Shown: positions 36,298-45,198 of the stretch, in pieces
Position numbering within the stretch: position 1 is the first letter of the stretch
How the letters are laid out: every line of letters starts with the position of its first letter
Source of the DNA: Coprobacillus sp.
GTDB lineage: Bacteria; Bacillota_I; Bacilli_A; RFN20; CAG-826
Reading direction: 5' to 3'
DNA: 64,000 bases
NCBI GenBank assembly: GCA_021203905.1
Contig: JAJQAG010000003.1
Location: 1-64,000 of the forward strand
Notes under the pieces: generated by a model
Databases searched by the model: none
What the model was told of the DNA's origin: nothing
Seen by the model: the letters and a program-made list of their open reading frames with translations, nothing else
Program-made: the position numbers and the translations under genes

Positions 36298-37707
36298 TTA
36301 GAGCGCTAATTTTGCTTGATTTTCGGCAGTGGAGAAAATACTGTCGATGGTACTGTCAAGATTTTCTCCTGCGAGTAAGCATTGAGTGGTAATAGAGCCA
36401 GCTTGAGTACGAGCCTCCGCACTACCCTTAAAAGCGGGGGAAGTAAAGAGGGAATCCGCAACATCAGAATAGAGGCTATAAATCTGAGCGTATGTGAGAT
36501 CATCATAGGTCTTACCACTCGCATCAGATAATTCGAGCCAGTCATCACTTGTATAGGCAGATTGTCTAATTGGCATATAACCAGTTTCAAGCGCCCAGTA
36601 AAGGGTATTCTCAGTGTTTGTTAAATACTTATAGAAAGTCCAGCAAGCTTCATTCTCCGCTTTGCTACCATGATCAAGAACACAGATAGATGGACCTTGA
36701 CAAATTTGTTTTGCTTCATGACCTTCGGCTTGAGGAACTCTTGCACAATAGGTGGTGAAGGTATTGGTCTCTGGGATTTCATATTTCACACCACCAGTTG
36801 ATCCCACAGTGAAGAGGAATCCTTGTGTGGTGTAGTAAGTATTGATATAGTTATCTCCCGCGGTACCTTTAGTGTGGAACCAACCATTTTGATAGGCTTG
36901 GTTAAAGGTTTTCATCTCGTTCTTCATATCATCATTGTTAAATAAGATTTCACCTTTACCTGTCGTGGTGTTCACACTAGTGTAATCATAACCATATTGC
37001 TCGGCGAGAGTAATGAAGAGATTATCATCACTATCATATCCAAAGATGCCATAGTAACTATTTGATTTATTTATGATGTCGTTATTATCACAATATGTTT
37101 GAACCGCTGGAAGTAAGTGATTAAAGAGTTCTTCCCAGGTGAGACTATTGATATAAGCGGCATCAAGCGCTTTACCATCGTTGATGGTTGCATCAATATT
37201 ACTTAAATCCATGCCGATAACAATATCTGAATTATAGTAGAGTGCTTCTGTAGAAGCGGCAAATGGAAGACACCATGTTCCTTCAACCTGTAAGTTTTGA
37301 CCGGTCGCTACTAAGTTAGGGAGAACATCGGCTTTGTCTTCTTCACTCCATCCAATATCTGGATCATCTATGAATTGGTCTAATTTCACAACCTTACCAG
37401 TGTTAAGATAATCCGCAACATGATCTGGATAACAAAGTGTCATATTAGGATAGTAGTTAGCGGGGATTCCCTGCTCAACAAGATCCTTGAGACCACTATA
37501 ATCTGTGGATTGTTTAGTAAGTGTCACATGAATGTTTGGATACTCTTTTTCAAAAGCATCAACGATGTTTTGGAGTTGAGTGTCATAAGAGAAGGTGTGC
37601 CAGAAGGAGATTTCAATATCACCACTGTCACTACCACCCCCACAACCTGTAAGAGAGGCAAGGGCAAGTGGAAGAATGCATAAAGTAACTAATTTTCCTT
37701 TTTTCAT
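36298..37707 (-). CDS. ABC transporter solute-binding lipoprotein 2
   Basis: 469 aa. Lipobox SLTGC (Cys22). Same family as the 34759 product, with IEISFWHTFSYDTQ, LCYPDHVADYL, CWTFYKYLTN and GYMPIRQSAYTSDDW. Tandem duplicates with moderate divergence usually bind related but distinct ligands, or one may be a decoy or regulator. It follows the MalG-like permease by 49 nt, in which I see no terminator. SD GAAAGGAAA, spacing about 10. Its C-terminal region TSPAFKGSAEARTQAG also has a counterpart in the paralogue. Confidence 0.93.
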   Translation of the reverse strand: MKKGKLVTLCILPLALASLTGCGGGSDSGDIEISFWHTFSYDTQLQNIVDAFEKEYPNIHVTLTKQSTDYSGLKDLVEQGIPANYYPNMTLCYPDHVADYLNTGKVVKLDQFIDDPDIGWSEEDKADVLPNLVATGQNLQVEGTWCLPFAASTEALYYNSDIVIGMDLSNIDATINDGKALDAAYINSLTWEELFNHLLPAVQTYCDNNDIINKSNSYYGIFGYDSDDNLFITLAEQYGYDYTSVNTTTGKGEILFNNDDMKNEMKTFNQAYQNGWFHTKGTAGDNYINTYYTTQGFLFTVGSTGGVKYEIPETNTFTTYCARVPQAEGHEAKQICQGPSICVLDHGSKAENEACWTFYKYLTNTENTLYWALETGYMPIRQSAYTSDDWLELSDASGKTYDDLTYAQIYSLYSDVADSLFTSPAFKGSAEARTQAGSITTQCLLAGENLDSTIDSIFSTAENQAKLAL

Positions 37708-37756
37708 AATAATTGTTTCCTTTCAAATAATCGTATTTGAATATAACCTCCAAAGA

Positions 37757-38806
37757 TTATCCTTTAATTCCCGCTCTTCCAACACCACGCATAATGTACT
37801 TACGGAAGAAGATAAAGAGAAGGAACAAAGGAATAGTAACGCACACTGTCGCGGCCATCTGATATCCGTATTCTGTTTGTCCACCATCAATATCAACGAA
37901 GGCAGAGGATCTCAGACCATTAGAGATGAGTTGATATTCACTTCTATTTGCGACGAGGTTTGGCCACACATAGGAGTTCCAAGAACCCATGAACTTAAGA
38001 ATGCAGATAGAGATAAGTGTTGGAGCGGCAAGAGGCACCATAACCTTCCACAGGAAGGACCAATCACTCTTACCATCTACCTTCGCCGCCAGATACAATT
38101 CATTAGGAATTTGCTTAAAGTTTTGTCGTAGTAGGTAGATATAATACACACTTATCCAGAAGGGGATAATCATAGCCAGGTAAGCTTCCATCAAAGTCTG
38201 ATCTTCACCAATCCATCCAAAGGAGGCCACAGTGATATAGTTCGATATCACCATCATCTCTCCTGGAATCATCATGGTCATCAGGAAGATCATAAAGACC
38301 GCTTCCCTTCCTTTGAATCTCAATCTTGAGAATGCAAAGGCGGCTAAGATTGTCGTAATCAATGTGCCTGCCGTATCAAAAACTGCAACTACAATAGTGT
38401 TAAGCATATAGGTTCCAAAGTCAAAGACTTGGAAGACATACACATAGTTGCTCCACATCACAATCGATGGGAAGAATGTTTGTGTGGATGAAATAATCTC
38501 GGTTCTCTGTTTGAAGGAGGTAATAATCATCCAATAGAATGGGAAGATAACAAGAAGGGCCATAAAGACGAGGAAGATGTAAATTAAGACTGTAAAGACA
38601 ATCTTACTGACACGCTCACTCGCGCGAATGGACTCCACTGTCCTTCCACTTTGTCTGATAGAGAGGGTAAGATTGGGATTCACCTGAATCTTCTTAAAGT
38701 CAGGATAAATATTGTACTTCTTATCCTCCTCTGACTCCTGTTCGCTTTCGGGAAGCTCATCTGGTAGCTTTTCAGCGATATCATCAATAGTTTTTGCTTT
38801 TGCCAT
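37757..38806 (-). CDS. ABC permease, MalG/UgpE type, with N-terminal extension
   Basis: 349 aa. About 80 extra hydrophilic residues (acidic, ELPESEQESEEDKK) precede six membrane segments. The EAA loop that contacts the ATPase is YLAAKVDGKSDWSFLWKVMVPLAAPTL (E-A-A-x3-G replaced by A-A-K-V-D-G). Typical MalG proteins are about 280 aa. I start at the second ATG (38806), because the SD AAGGAGG is only 2 nt from the first. It lies 10 nt from the MalF-like gene. Together they form the membrane channel. Confidence 0.93.
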   Translation of the reverse strand: MAKAKTIDDIAEKLPDELPESEQESEEDKKYNIYPDFKKIQVNPNLTLSIRQSGRTVESIRASERVSKIVFTVLIYIFLVFMALLVIFPFYWMIITSFKQRTEIISSTQTFFPSIVMWSNYVYVFQVFDFGTYMLNTIVVAVFDTAGTLITTILAAFAFSRLRFKGREAVFMIFLMTMMIPGEMMVISNYITVASFGWIGEDQTLMEAYLAMIIPFWISVYYIYLLRQNFKQIPNELYLAAKVDGKSDWSFLWKVMVPLAAPTLISICILKFMGSWNSYVWPNLVANRSEYQLISNGLRSSAFVDIDGGQTEYGYQMAATVCVTIPLFLLFIFFRKYIMRGVGRAGIKG

Positions 38807-38816
38807 CATGACCTCC

Positions 38817-39935
38817 TTAATAATAGATTCTTCTGTTACTGACCCAGAATTCGATGACAGTAAAGACGAGAATTATGACGAACAGGAAGACTGCTGCTGC
38901 CGCAGCCCAGCCTGTTTGGCTAGATAGGTTATCATAAATATAGTAGACGATTGTCTCCATGTTTGGTTCACCAGCAGTACCCAGTGTCCCTGGACCATTA
39001 AACATAGCGACCACTGTGGAGTATTCCTTAAAGGCTCCCATAAATGATGTCACCAGGATGTACATAATTTGTGGTCCTAAAAGAGGCATGGTAATTTTCC
39101 ATAAAGTCTTAGAACTACTCGCAGCATCAAGCTTTGCCGCTTGATAGTACTGTTTATCAATACCTTGTAAACCAGAGAGGAAGATTAAAATCTTAAATGG
39201 TAAAGCGGACCAAATGATATAGATACAAAGTGGAATCATTGCGACCCAACGATCCGCACCATAAATCCATACAGTGGAGGATCCAAATATATAATTAATA
39301 ATGCCGTTATCCGCAAAGATGACGGAGAAGACCATTCCTACCGCGATCGTATTAGTGACATAGGGCAGGAAGAAGATGGTCTGTAAAGTTCTTTGGAACC
39401 ATCTAATAGAGTTAAGAGCCACCGCAATAAGTAAGGCCAAGATTGTGGCAATAGGAACGGTGACAAAGACAATAATGAAGGTATTAGGAATGGCATACTG
39501 CACAAAGTATTGTTCTGTCGCTCCATTGTATTCTGTTAAACCAAAGATAATTCCATAGTTCTTGAAGGTAAAACCATCACTATGACCTGTTGCATAGTTA
39601 TAGTTCTCAAGGAAGGAAATCACAATGGTGTTAATCAAAGGATAGATAAGGAAGATAACGAGTAAGATAATCACAGGAGCGAGGTATAACCATGCTTTCC
39701 AGTTATTCTTCGCCACGACATCATCCACACCCCCAACACGGAATTCTTTTGTGGCTCTCTTACGAGACACTAAACGAACAATCGTATTCTCTTGTTGATT
39801 GTAATACACTCCCACGGCGTCAAGAGCGACTTGCTCTTCAGTTAAAACAGTAGGATCACACTCTACGAGTTGGTTTTCACTCTTGTTTTTCTTCCTGTGG
39901 AATAATCTTTTAAAGAAATTAAATATTTCGTTCAT
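38817..39935 (-). CDS. ABC permease, MalF/UgpA type, with N-terminal extension
   Basis: 372 aa. About 85 residues of charged cytosolic N-terminus (KRLFHRKKNKSENQ) precede six or more membrane segments. The EAA loop reads YYQAAKLDAASSSKTLWKITMPLLGPQ. A hydrophilic stretch between the first two segments (NYNYATGHSDGFTFKNYGIIFGL) is external. It partners with the 37757 permease and the 39953 ATPase. The extensions on both permeases, plus the ATPase insertion, may form an extra cytosolic interface. Confidence 0.93.
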   Translation of the reverse strand: MNEIFNFFKRLFHRKKNKSENQLVECDPTVLTEEQVALDAVGVYYNQQENTIVRLVSRKRATKEFRVGGVDDVVAKNNWKAWLYLAPVIILLVIFLIYPLINTIVISFLENYNYATGHSDGFTFKNYGIIFGLTEYNGATEQYFVQYAIPNTFIIVFVTVPIATILALLIAVALNSIRWFQRTLQTIFFLPYVTNTIAVGMVFSVIFADNGIINYIFGSSTVWIYGADRWVAMIPLCIYIIWSALPFKILIFLSGLQGIDKQYYQAAKLDAASSSKTLWKITMPLLGPQIMYILVTSFMGAFKEYSTVVAMFNGPGTLGTAGEPNMETIVYYIYDNLSSQTGWAAAAAVFLFVIILVFTVIEFWVSNRRIYY

Positions 39936-39952
39936 AAATTATCCTTTACCTT

Positions 39953-41878
39953 TTAATCGATATAAATACGATCCTGACTTTCTCCATCAAAGATATATAA
40001 CTTATTAGGTTTAATGTTAAATAGAAGATTGGTTTTATCTGTTAAGTCTTGATCAGAGATAATGACCTTAAAAGTATCTGTGGTACAATCTGGATTCTTG
40101 GCGACAATAGAGATATCTCTACCTAAGATTTGAATCATCTCTGCGGTGGCATGGAGTCCACTACCAGTATCCCCTTTAGCAATCTCAAATCCTTCTGGAC
40201 GAATGGTCACAAAGATTTCGTGTTCACTCTCATCAGGGAATGGAGCGGTTTCACAAGTGTGAACGACATCACTACCCACGACGATATCCTTACCTCTAAC
40301 AACACCCTTAAAGATATTAATCTGTGGATTTCCTAAGAAGGACGCCACGAATAAGTTCGCAGGGTTAGAGTAGACCTCTTGAGGCGCACCCATCTGTTGC
40401 ATAACACCAAGTCTCATCACCACGATCTCATCAGAGATAGACATGGCTTCTTCTTGGTCGTGAGTGACAAAGATAGAGGTAATACCAGTCTCTTGTTGAA
40501 TTCTTCTAATCTCTTCACGAGTCTGCAATCTAAGTCTTGCATCAAGGTTAGATAATGGCTCATCAAGGAGTAAGACTTTTGGTTTCTTCACAAGAGCACG
40601 GGCAATCGCCACTCTCTGTTGTTGACCACCAGAGAGTTGAGAGGGCTTTCTTCCAAGATATTCATCGACATTCACGAGTTTTGCGGTGTCGTAGACTATA
40701 TCTCTTCTCTCTTCCTTAGTGAGTTTTCTATGAGCCACTGCTTGGACAGTGTCCACAGTGAGATCCTTAAGTTTAAGCTCATTCTTGAGATATTTCACAA
40801 TCTCATCAACCTTTGGTTGAGGGGCTCCATTAATCTTGAAGTAAATCTTAAAGTCTTTCTTATCAAAGTAGAGTTTAAAGTCAGAGAAGTTCACACCCTG
40901 TTCTTTAAAGTAACTCTTAATCGTGTTGTAGAGATCTTTATCACTAACATTAGTAATAAAATAGTTGCGTTCATTGTGTGCGTGCGCTCCATCAAGAGTC
41001 TCTAAGACATTAGTGAGTTGATGGACATTGACATTATCAAGCATAATCATGAGTTCATAACCAGTGTGTAAGTGAGAGATAACCGCCGAGGTGACCTTCA
41101 CTCCAATTCCTTTAGCGGCACTTCGACAAGCATTGATTGTGCTATCAATGGTGTTGGTGTCAAACTTCATTCCTAGTTCACTTTTGTAGGTAACAGAGAG
41201 ACATTGATTATCACCAATCTTAGTAATGGTTCCACGAACGGAATTATCAAAGAGAGCGTCACTGACTTGCTCACAGGTTTCATTCACAAGCGTACACGCA
41301 ATGATGTCTGGCATATTTTTCTTAATGATCTCATAGGTTCCTACGGAAACACCAATAAGAGTCACTGTGAAATCAAAAGTCCCTTCATGTTCATTAGAAA
41401 CCACTTTAAATTGCTTAGTTTTTAGTCCCGTTTTGCGGAGTAATGAATCTATTGATCTTAAAATTCCATCCACTAAATCTCTCTTCTTGAGTTGATATGT
41501 ATACTCAAGAGTGTAGGTATAGAAGGTTTCAAGAGGAACCTCAACCTTGAGATTAGTAAGAGGGAATTCAATATTCTTATAAATAGTCATATGAGGATAG
41601 AGAGCGTAGTTTTGGAACACCAAACCAATCCCTCTCTTTTCTGGAGCGAGGTTAGTGACTTCTTGATCACCAAACCAGACTTCACCAGAAGTAGGAGATT
41701 CAAGACCACAGATCATATATAGTGTTGTGGACTTCCCACAACCACTAGGACCAAGGAGTCCAACGAGCTTTCCATCAGGAACAGTAAAATCAAGATCCTT
41801 GACCGCGACGGTATCACGGATGTTCTTTTTACTATCACCAATGAATACTTTGTTTAGCTCTTTAATTCTAATTTCCAT
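39953..41878 (-). CDS. ABC ATPase, MsmX/UgpC type, with ~270-residue insertion
   Basis: 641 aa against about 370 for MsmX/MalK. Walker A GPSGCGKST (43-51), Q-loop VFQNYALYPH (Gln89), signature LSGGQQQR (415-422), Walker B VLLLDEP (435-441), H-loop VTHDQEEA (near 468), and a C-terminal OB/TOBE regulatory domain (510-641). Residues about 112-383 are inserted exactly where K-L-R-K normally runs into the helix before R-K-P-x-Q-L-S-G-G-Q. The insertion has alpha/beta repeats, no Cys cluster and no recognised motif. I recall the Mycoplasma protein MG187/MPN134 as a long (~586 aa) UgpC beside a nuclease gene. It powers the permeases. SD and 15-17 nt gaps indicate one operon. Confidence 0.92.
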   Translation of the reverse strand: MEIRIKELNKVFIGDSKKNIRDTVAVKDLDFTVPDGKLVGLLGPSGCGKSTTLYMICGLESPTSGEVWFGDQEVTNLAPEKRGIGLVFQNYALYPHMTIYKNIEFPLTNLKVEVPLETFYTYTLEYTYQLKKRDLVDGILRSIDSLLRKTGLKTKQFKVVSNEHEGTFDFTVTLIGVSVGTYEIIKKNMPDIIACTLVNETCEQVSDALFDNSVRGTITKIGDNQCLSVTYKSELGMKFDTNTIDSTINACRSAAKGIGVKVTSAVISHLHTGYELMIMLDNVNVHQLTNVLETLDGAHAHNERNYFITNVSDKDLYNTIKSYFKEQGVNFSDFKLYFDKKDFKIYFKINGAPQPKVDEIVKYLKNELKLKDLTVDTVQAVAHRKLTKEERRDIVYDTAKLVNVDEYLGRKPSQLSGGQQQRVAIARALVKKPKVLLLDEPLSNLDARLRLQTREEIRRIQQETGITSIFVTHDQEEAMSISDEIVVMRLGVMQQMGAPQEVYSNPANLFVASFLGNPQINIFKGVVRGKDIVVGSDVVHTCETAPFPDESEHEIFVTIRPEGFEIAKGDTGSGLHATAEMIQILGRDISIVAKNPDCTTDTFKVIISDQDLTDKTNLLFNIKPNKLYIFDGESQDRIYID

Positions 41879-41893
41879 ATCGCATTCTCTCCT

Positions 41894-44020
41894 TTATGAA
41901 TTCTGTTGTACTTGTTGATCAACTTGAGTTCCGTCATCTTCTTCATCTTCATTAAGACGTAATCTAATAATCTCTTTACGTTTCTTTGCACTTCGACCCA
42001 TAATCCAGAAGTATCTAATGTAGTAACCCACAGCAATAATCGCTCCAACGGAGAAGGCAAAGACCCAAGGATCAATAGGATTAAAGGTGACCACTGCATT
42101 GTTGAGTGGAACACTTCTAAAGCCAATTAAGACTGTCGCGAAGACAAGGATTCCAATCCAGATGTAGTGACCCACTGCGCGCTTTATATATCTCTTGGTA
42201 TCCATTCTTCTGAATTCATCATTCTTATATTTGTTCTTAGCCCAGAAGTAGTAAACAAGGGCAATGATGAAGTAGAGAACAGTGTATCCAGCGGCAATGA
42301 TACCTAGAATAGTATTAAAGTTAATAACTGAGGGTTTCTCAAGAGTCTCTTGCATGACATTTACAAGTCCAAATCTTGATTCCACACTGGACTTAGAGAC
42401 AATAGAATTAAGTTTTTTATTATATAAGTCTAGGGTAATACGTAATCCACGAATATCTAATCCTCTTACCTTAGAAGCATTAAAACCAGGAGCGACATCC
42501 TTGTTCTTAATCAAGAAACAGATTTCATTATTCTTCTTCGTATTAATCTTGTGATAGGCCACTGGAGTGTCAATCTTTATTTCTGTCGTTACTAAATCTC
42601 CACTACTATCTTCGTATGTTAAACGGTAGTAAGCGGTAGAAAGAGATGTAAAACGATATCTAACTTGTAATGTTCCGTTTTCAATATTAGCGATATTCGC
42701 ATTATAGGTTGAGGCCTTTAAGGTCTCATAAATATTTGTGTCTGGAACAGAGACATTCATCACAAAGGTTGTAAAACCAGAGAAGGTATTGAGAGAGTTA
42801 AAGTCATAAGTAATATAGTTGGTGATATCATCATCAATCTTAATAGCGAGTTGTGGGATAACATATAATTGACCCACGCTCTGTTCAACTTCTCCTGTCT
42901 CTTCATCCACGACAAAGGGGTAATTAAGATCAGGATAATAACCACCATTAAGGGAATCATATGAGGCAAAATAGATGTTAAAGAAGATCAAAGAGTTATT
43001 ATCAACACTCTCGTTCTCCTCTAAATCCATATCAAAATATAGGACGAGACTAGTTTGACCTAGAGCTTCACCAATTCCATCATAATTACGATTATTACTG
43101 CTGACAGGGAAGTAATTAAACTGGGTGCGGTCATACACTCCATCAACATAGACATCGTATTGTAAACCGATTTCCATAGTGTCTGAAGGATAGACTCCAT
43201 ATTGGCTATAACTAGCTTCACTCCCCACAAAGAAATTGGTCTCTTTTGAGTCTGACTTGGTGGTCGCAATAGCGATAGATTTATGGTTATTGGAGTTTTG
43301 ATTAATTCCGTATTCCACTATAGCGTCACTTGGAAAGACACTCTTATCAAACTCCACTTCATTTTCATTCATTAACACATAGAATGTCACTCCACAACCC
43401 TCGAGGTTAGTGAAGGCATCCTCATCAATTAAAGTAATGGTTTCAGGAATAACAATATATTCAAGACCTTCGATTGCGTCATCATCAATAATCTCCGGAC
43501 CAATAGATTCCACAGAAAGAATGGCTCTTGTGCCATAGGTGCATCGATAAGGAATGACGACTTGCCCATTACCGGCGACGACATTATAGACGTAAGCGGT
43601 ATAGATGGGGATTTGATCTTCATCACCAGAAGAGTTAGTGGGTAATTCAAGAAGATCAGTGGGTTCATCAAGGGCGACATAGACATAACTATCTGTCCCA
43701 ATTCCGGTATATATTGTTGTTTCCGTCGCAAGAGTCGCCGTGTAGCTTTGACTGGTTGGAGTCTTCGTCGCGGTGCTCACTTTGACGGTGAGATATTCTT
43801 CACTAATAGCGGTGGCATCCTCATGTCCAGGGAATAATGGCTCAGGCTCATCATCATCGGGGTTAGAGCGGATGACACTATCGTCAGCGTAAACATTTAC
43901 CTCATTAGAGTAGGCGGGCGCACTTATAGATGTATTGGATGCGGACGCGTTACACGCGCACGCGCACACCAAAACAAAAAAAGAAGTTCCTATAATACTA
44001 GCCAACTTCTTAGTCTTCAT
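41894..44020 (-). CDS. Large membrane-anchored surface protein, first gene of the ABC/nuclease operon
   Basis: 708 aa. N-terminal signal (LASIIGTSFFVLVCACAC; Cys-rich, possibly a lipobox). A large extracellular region follows; residues ~165-225 (VESIGPEIIDDDAIEGLEYIVIPETITLIDEDAFTNL) look like one BspA-type leucine-rich repeat (LRR_5). Near the C-terminus are about three membrane segments (570-600, 625-645, 660-685), then a charged tail (SAKKRKEIIRLRLNEDEEDD). I know no family for the whole protein. It is 15 nt upstream of the ATPase and shares its transcript, so a receptor or docking role for the importer is likely by context. I recall a lipoprotein gene (MG185) near the Mycoplasma cluster. 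SD is unusual: AAGGGGG about 12 nt away. Confidence 0.75.
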   Translation of the reverse strand: MKTKKLASIIGTSFFVLVCACACNASASNTSISAPAYSNEVNVYADDSVIRSNPDDDEPEPLFPGHEDATAISEEYLTVKVSTATKTPTSQSYTATLATETTIYTGIGTDSYVYVALDEPTDLLELPTNSSGDEDQIPIYTAYVYNVVAGNGQVVIPYRCTYGTRAILSVESIGPEIIDDDAIEGLEYIVIPETITLIDEDAFTNLEGCGVTFYVLMNENEVEFDKSVFPSDAIVEYGINQNSNNHKSIAIATTKSDSKETNFFVGSEASYSQYGVYPSDTMEIGLQYDVYVDGVYDRTQFNYFPVSSNNRNYDGIGEALGQTSLVLYFDMDLEENESVDNNSLIFFNIYFASYDSLNGGYYPDLNYPFVVDEETGEVEQSVGQLYVIPQLAIKIDDDITNYITYDFNSLNTFSGFTTFVMNVSVPDTNIYETLKASTYNANIANIENGTLQVRYRFTSLSTAYYRLTYEDSSGDLVTTEIKIDTPVAYHKINTKKNNEICFLIKNKDVAPGFNASKVRGLDIRGLRITLDLYNKKLNSIVSKSSVESRFGLVNVMQETLEKPSVINFNTILGIIAAGYTVLYFIIALVYYFWAKNKYKNDEFRRMDTKRYIKRAVGHYIWIGILVFATVLIGFRSVPLNNAVVTFNPIDPWVFAFSVGAIIAVGYYIRYFWIMGRSAKKRKEIIRLRLNEDEEDDGTQVDQQVQQNS

Positions 44021-44048
44021 ATGGTGTAAGAAACCCCCTTAAATACAA

Positions 44049-44088
44049 AAGGACTACTAATATAGATAAGTGATCTTATATTGTCCTT
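44049..44088 (-). promoter_or_regulatory. Leader hairpin of the ABC/nuclease operon (possible attenuator)
   Basis: Minus strand AAGGAC-AATAT(A)AGAT-CACTT-ATCTATATT-AGTA-GTCCTT then TTGTATTT. It lies between the promoter (44117-44145) and the start codon. GTGTAAG at its 5' base can alternatively pair with CTTACAC just before the ATG, so two exclusive structures exist. Confidence 0.5.
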
Positions 44089-44116
44089 ACACATACATAA
44101 ACCCCTTACGAGTATT

Positions 44117-44145
44117 ATTCTATAAAATATAATATTTTATTGCAA
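44117..44145 (-). promoter_or_regulatory. Promoter of the ABC/nuclease operon
   Basis: Minus strand TTGCAA (44140-44145) and TAGAAT (44117-44122), spacing 17. The -35 overlaps the last codons of the RDD gene 44137-45198. Confidence 0.65.
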
Positions 44146-45198
44146 GTCCCTATGACGAAAATTAACAGGCTTTTTGTTTTTGCGCATTAATTCAATCTTG
44201 ATATCGTCATAATTGTCATAAATGTTATTTTCAAGAGTGTCCACTTCAACGAGTTGAAGCATGTAATCTGGGAAGCCTTGTTTATTGCGGGAGAATGCCA
44301 TCATGGAGAAGGAGATAATCAGAGGAATCCCAAAAGTAAAGACAGAGAGGATCCACTCCGCAAAATAGAAGATAAGGAAACGCGCGAGAGTTTTCTTCCA
44401 TGTGGGATTCAGTAATCTCTTATCAAGAAGTCCAATATGATAGGCTAACTTCCCAATGGTCTTTCTTCCTCTCTTAAAGATCCAAGTGGGGACATAGTAG
44501 ACTAAGATTCCAGTGACTAAGAAAGCGGGGGCAATCTCCGCCCAAATAAGCATATTCGATTGATACTTTGTTAATTCATAGTAATTAGGAATAGCGACGA
44601 CGAGATATCCTTGAGCAACCTCATCTATATAATAGGTATAGAAGTTATCAAAGTACTCTTGAGCACCGATATTCTCATAGCACACCATATTAATAACAAT
44701 CTCCCCAGTTTCTTCATCCACAATGAAATAATGTTGTCCGTATTCATCCACAAAATCATCACTGAGTCTGGCTTCATCATAGGAGTTGTGGATTCTAATA
44801 GCGTCCGCTGTACTACACTTCTCATCACAATAAGCGAGGAACTGATCAATCTGTCTCTGGGCATAATCCATTCTCACATAAGCGGTGTAATCCACACGAT
44901 TAAGGTATTTTACTAAATCGATGACTCCCCAATCACTATCATCAACATAGAGTCCACTTTCCACTTGAACAGTCTCTAACTCATCCATGTTGCTTTTGTA
45001 TTTTGGAGTGGCCCCGACAATTCCACGACAAGAGATGAAGAGAAGAAAGAAGATAACCACCGCAATGAGAAAGTCAATAATATTAGCAACACAGCGATGC
45101 CAAAACTTTGGGTTCTTATACTCAATATCAATCTTTTCATTAGGTCCTATCTCAATATGAGGATCATAGTTATTGGTTAAGTCGTCTGTGGGGCTCAT
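44137..45198 (-). CDS. RDD family membrane protein 2
   Basis: 353 aa. RDD pattern: FWHRCVANIIDFLIAVVIFF (first helix with the R...D pair), then a large external loop of about 140 residues with acidic repeats, then KTIGKLAYHIGLLDKR and further helices. RDD proteins are thought to be transport-related (some act as Na+/H+ antiporters), but most are uncharacterised. Its ATG overlaps the stop of the preceding RDD gene (ATGA), proving translational coupling and that TGA is a stop here. The stop region holds the next operon's -35. Confidence 0.8.
   Translation of the reverse strand: MSPTDDLTNNYDPHIEIGPNEKIDIEYKNPKFWHRCVANIIDFLIAVVIFFLLFISCRGIVGATPKYKSNMDELETVQVESGLYVDDSDWGVIDLVKYLNRVDYTAYVRMDYAQRQIDQFLAYCDEKCSTADAIRIHNSYDEARLSDDFVDEYGQHYFIVDEETGEIVINMVCYENIGAQEYFDNFYTYYIDEVAQGYLVVAIPNYYELTKYQSNMLIWAEIAPAFLVTGILVYYVPTWIFKRGRKTIGKLAYHIGLLDKRLLNPTWKKTLARFLIFYFAEWILSVFTFGIPLIISFSMMAFSRNKQGFPDYMLQLVEVDTLENNIYDNYDDIKIELMRKNKKPVNFRHRDLQ

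Noticed and set aside
45195-45198. Possible mycoplasma-like code (TGA = Trp)
   Set aside because: The RDD gene ends in TGA within an ATGA overlap and all large genes are full length under the standard code.
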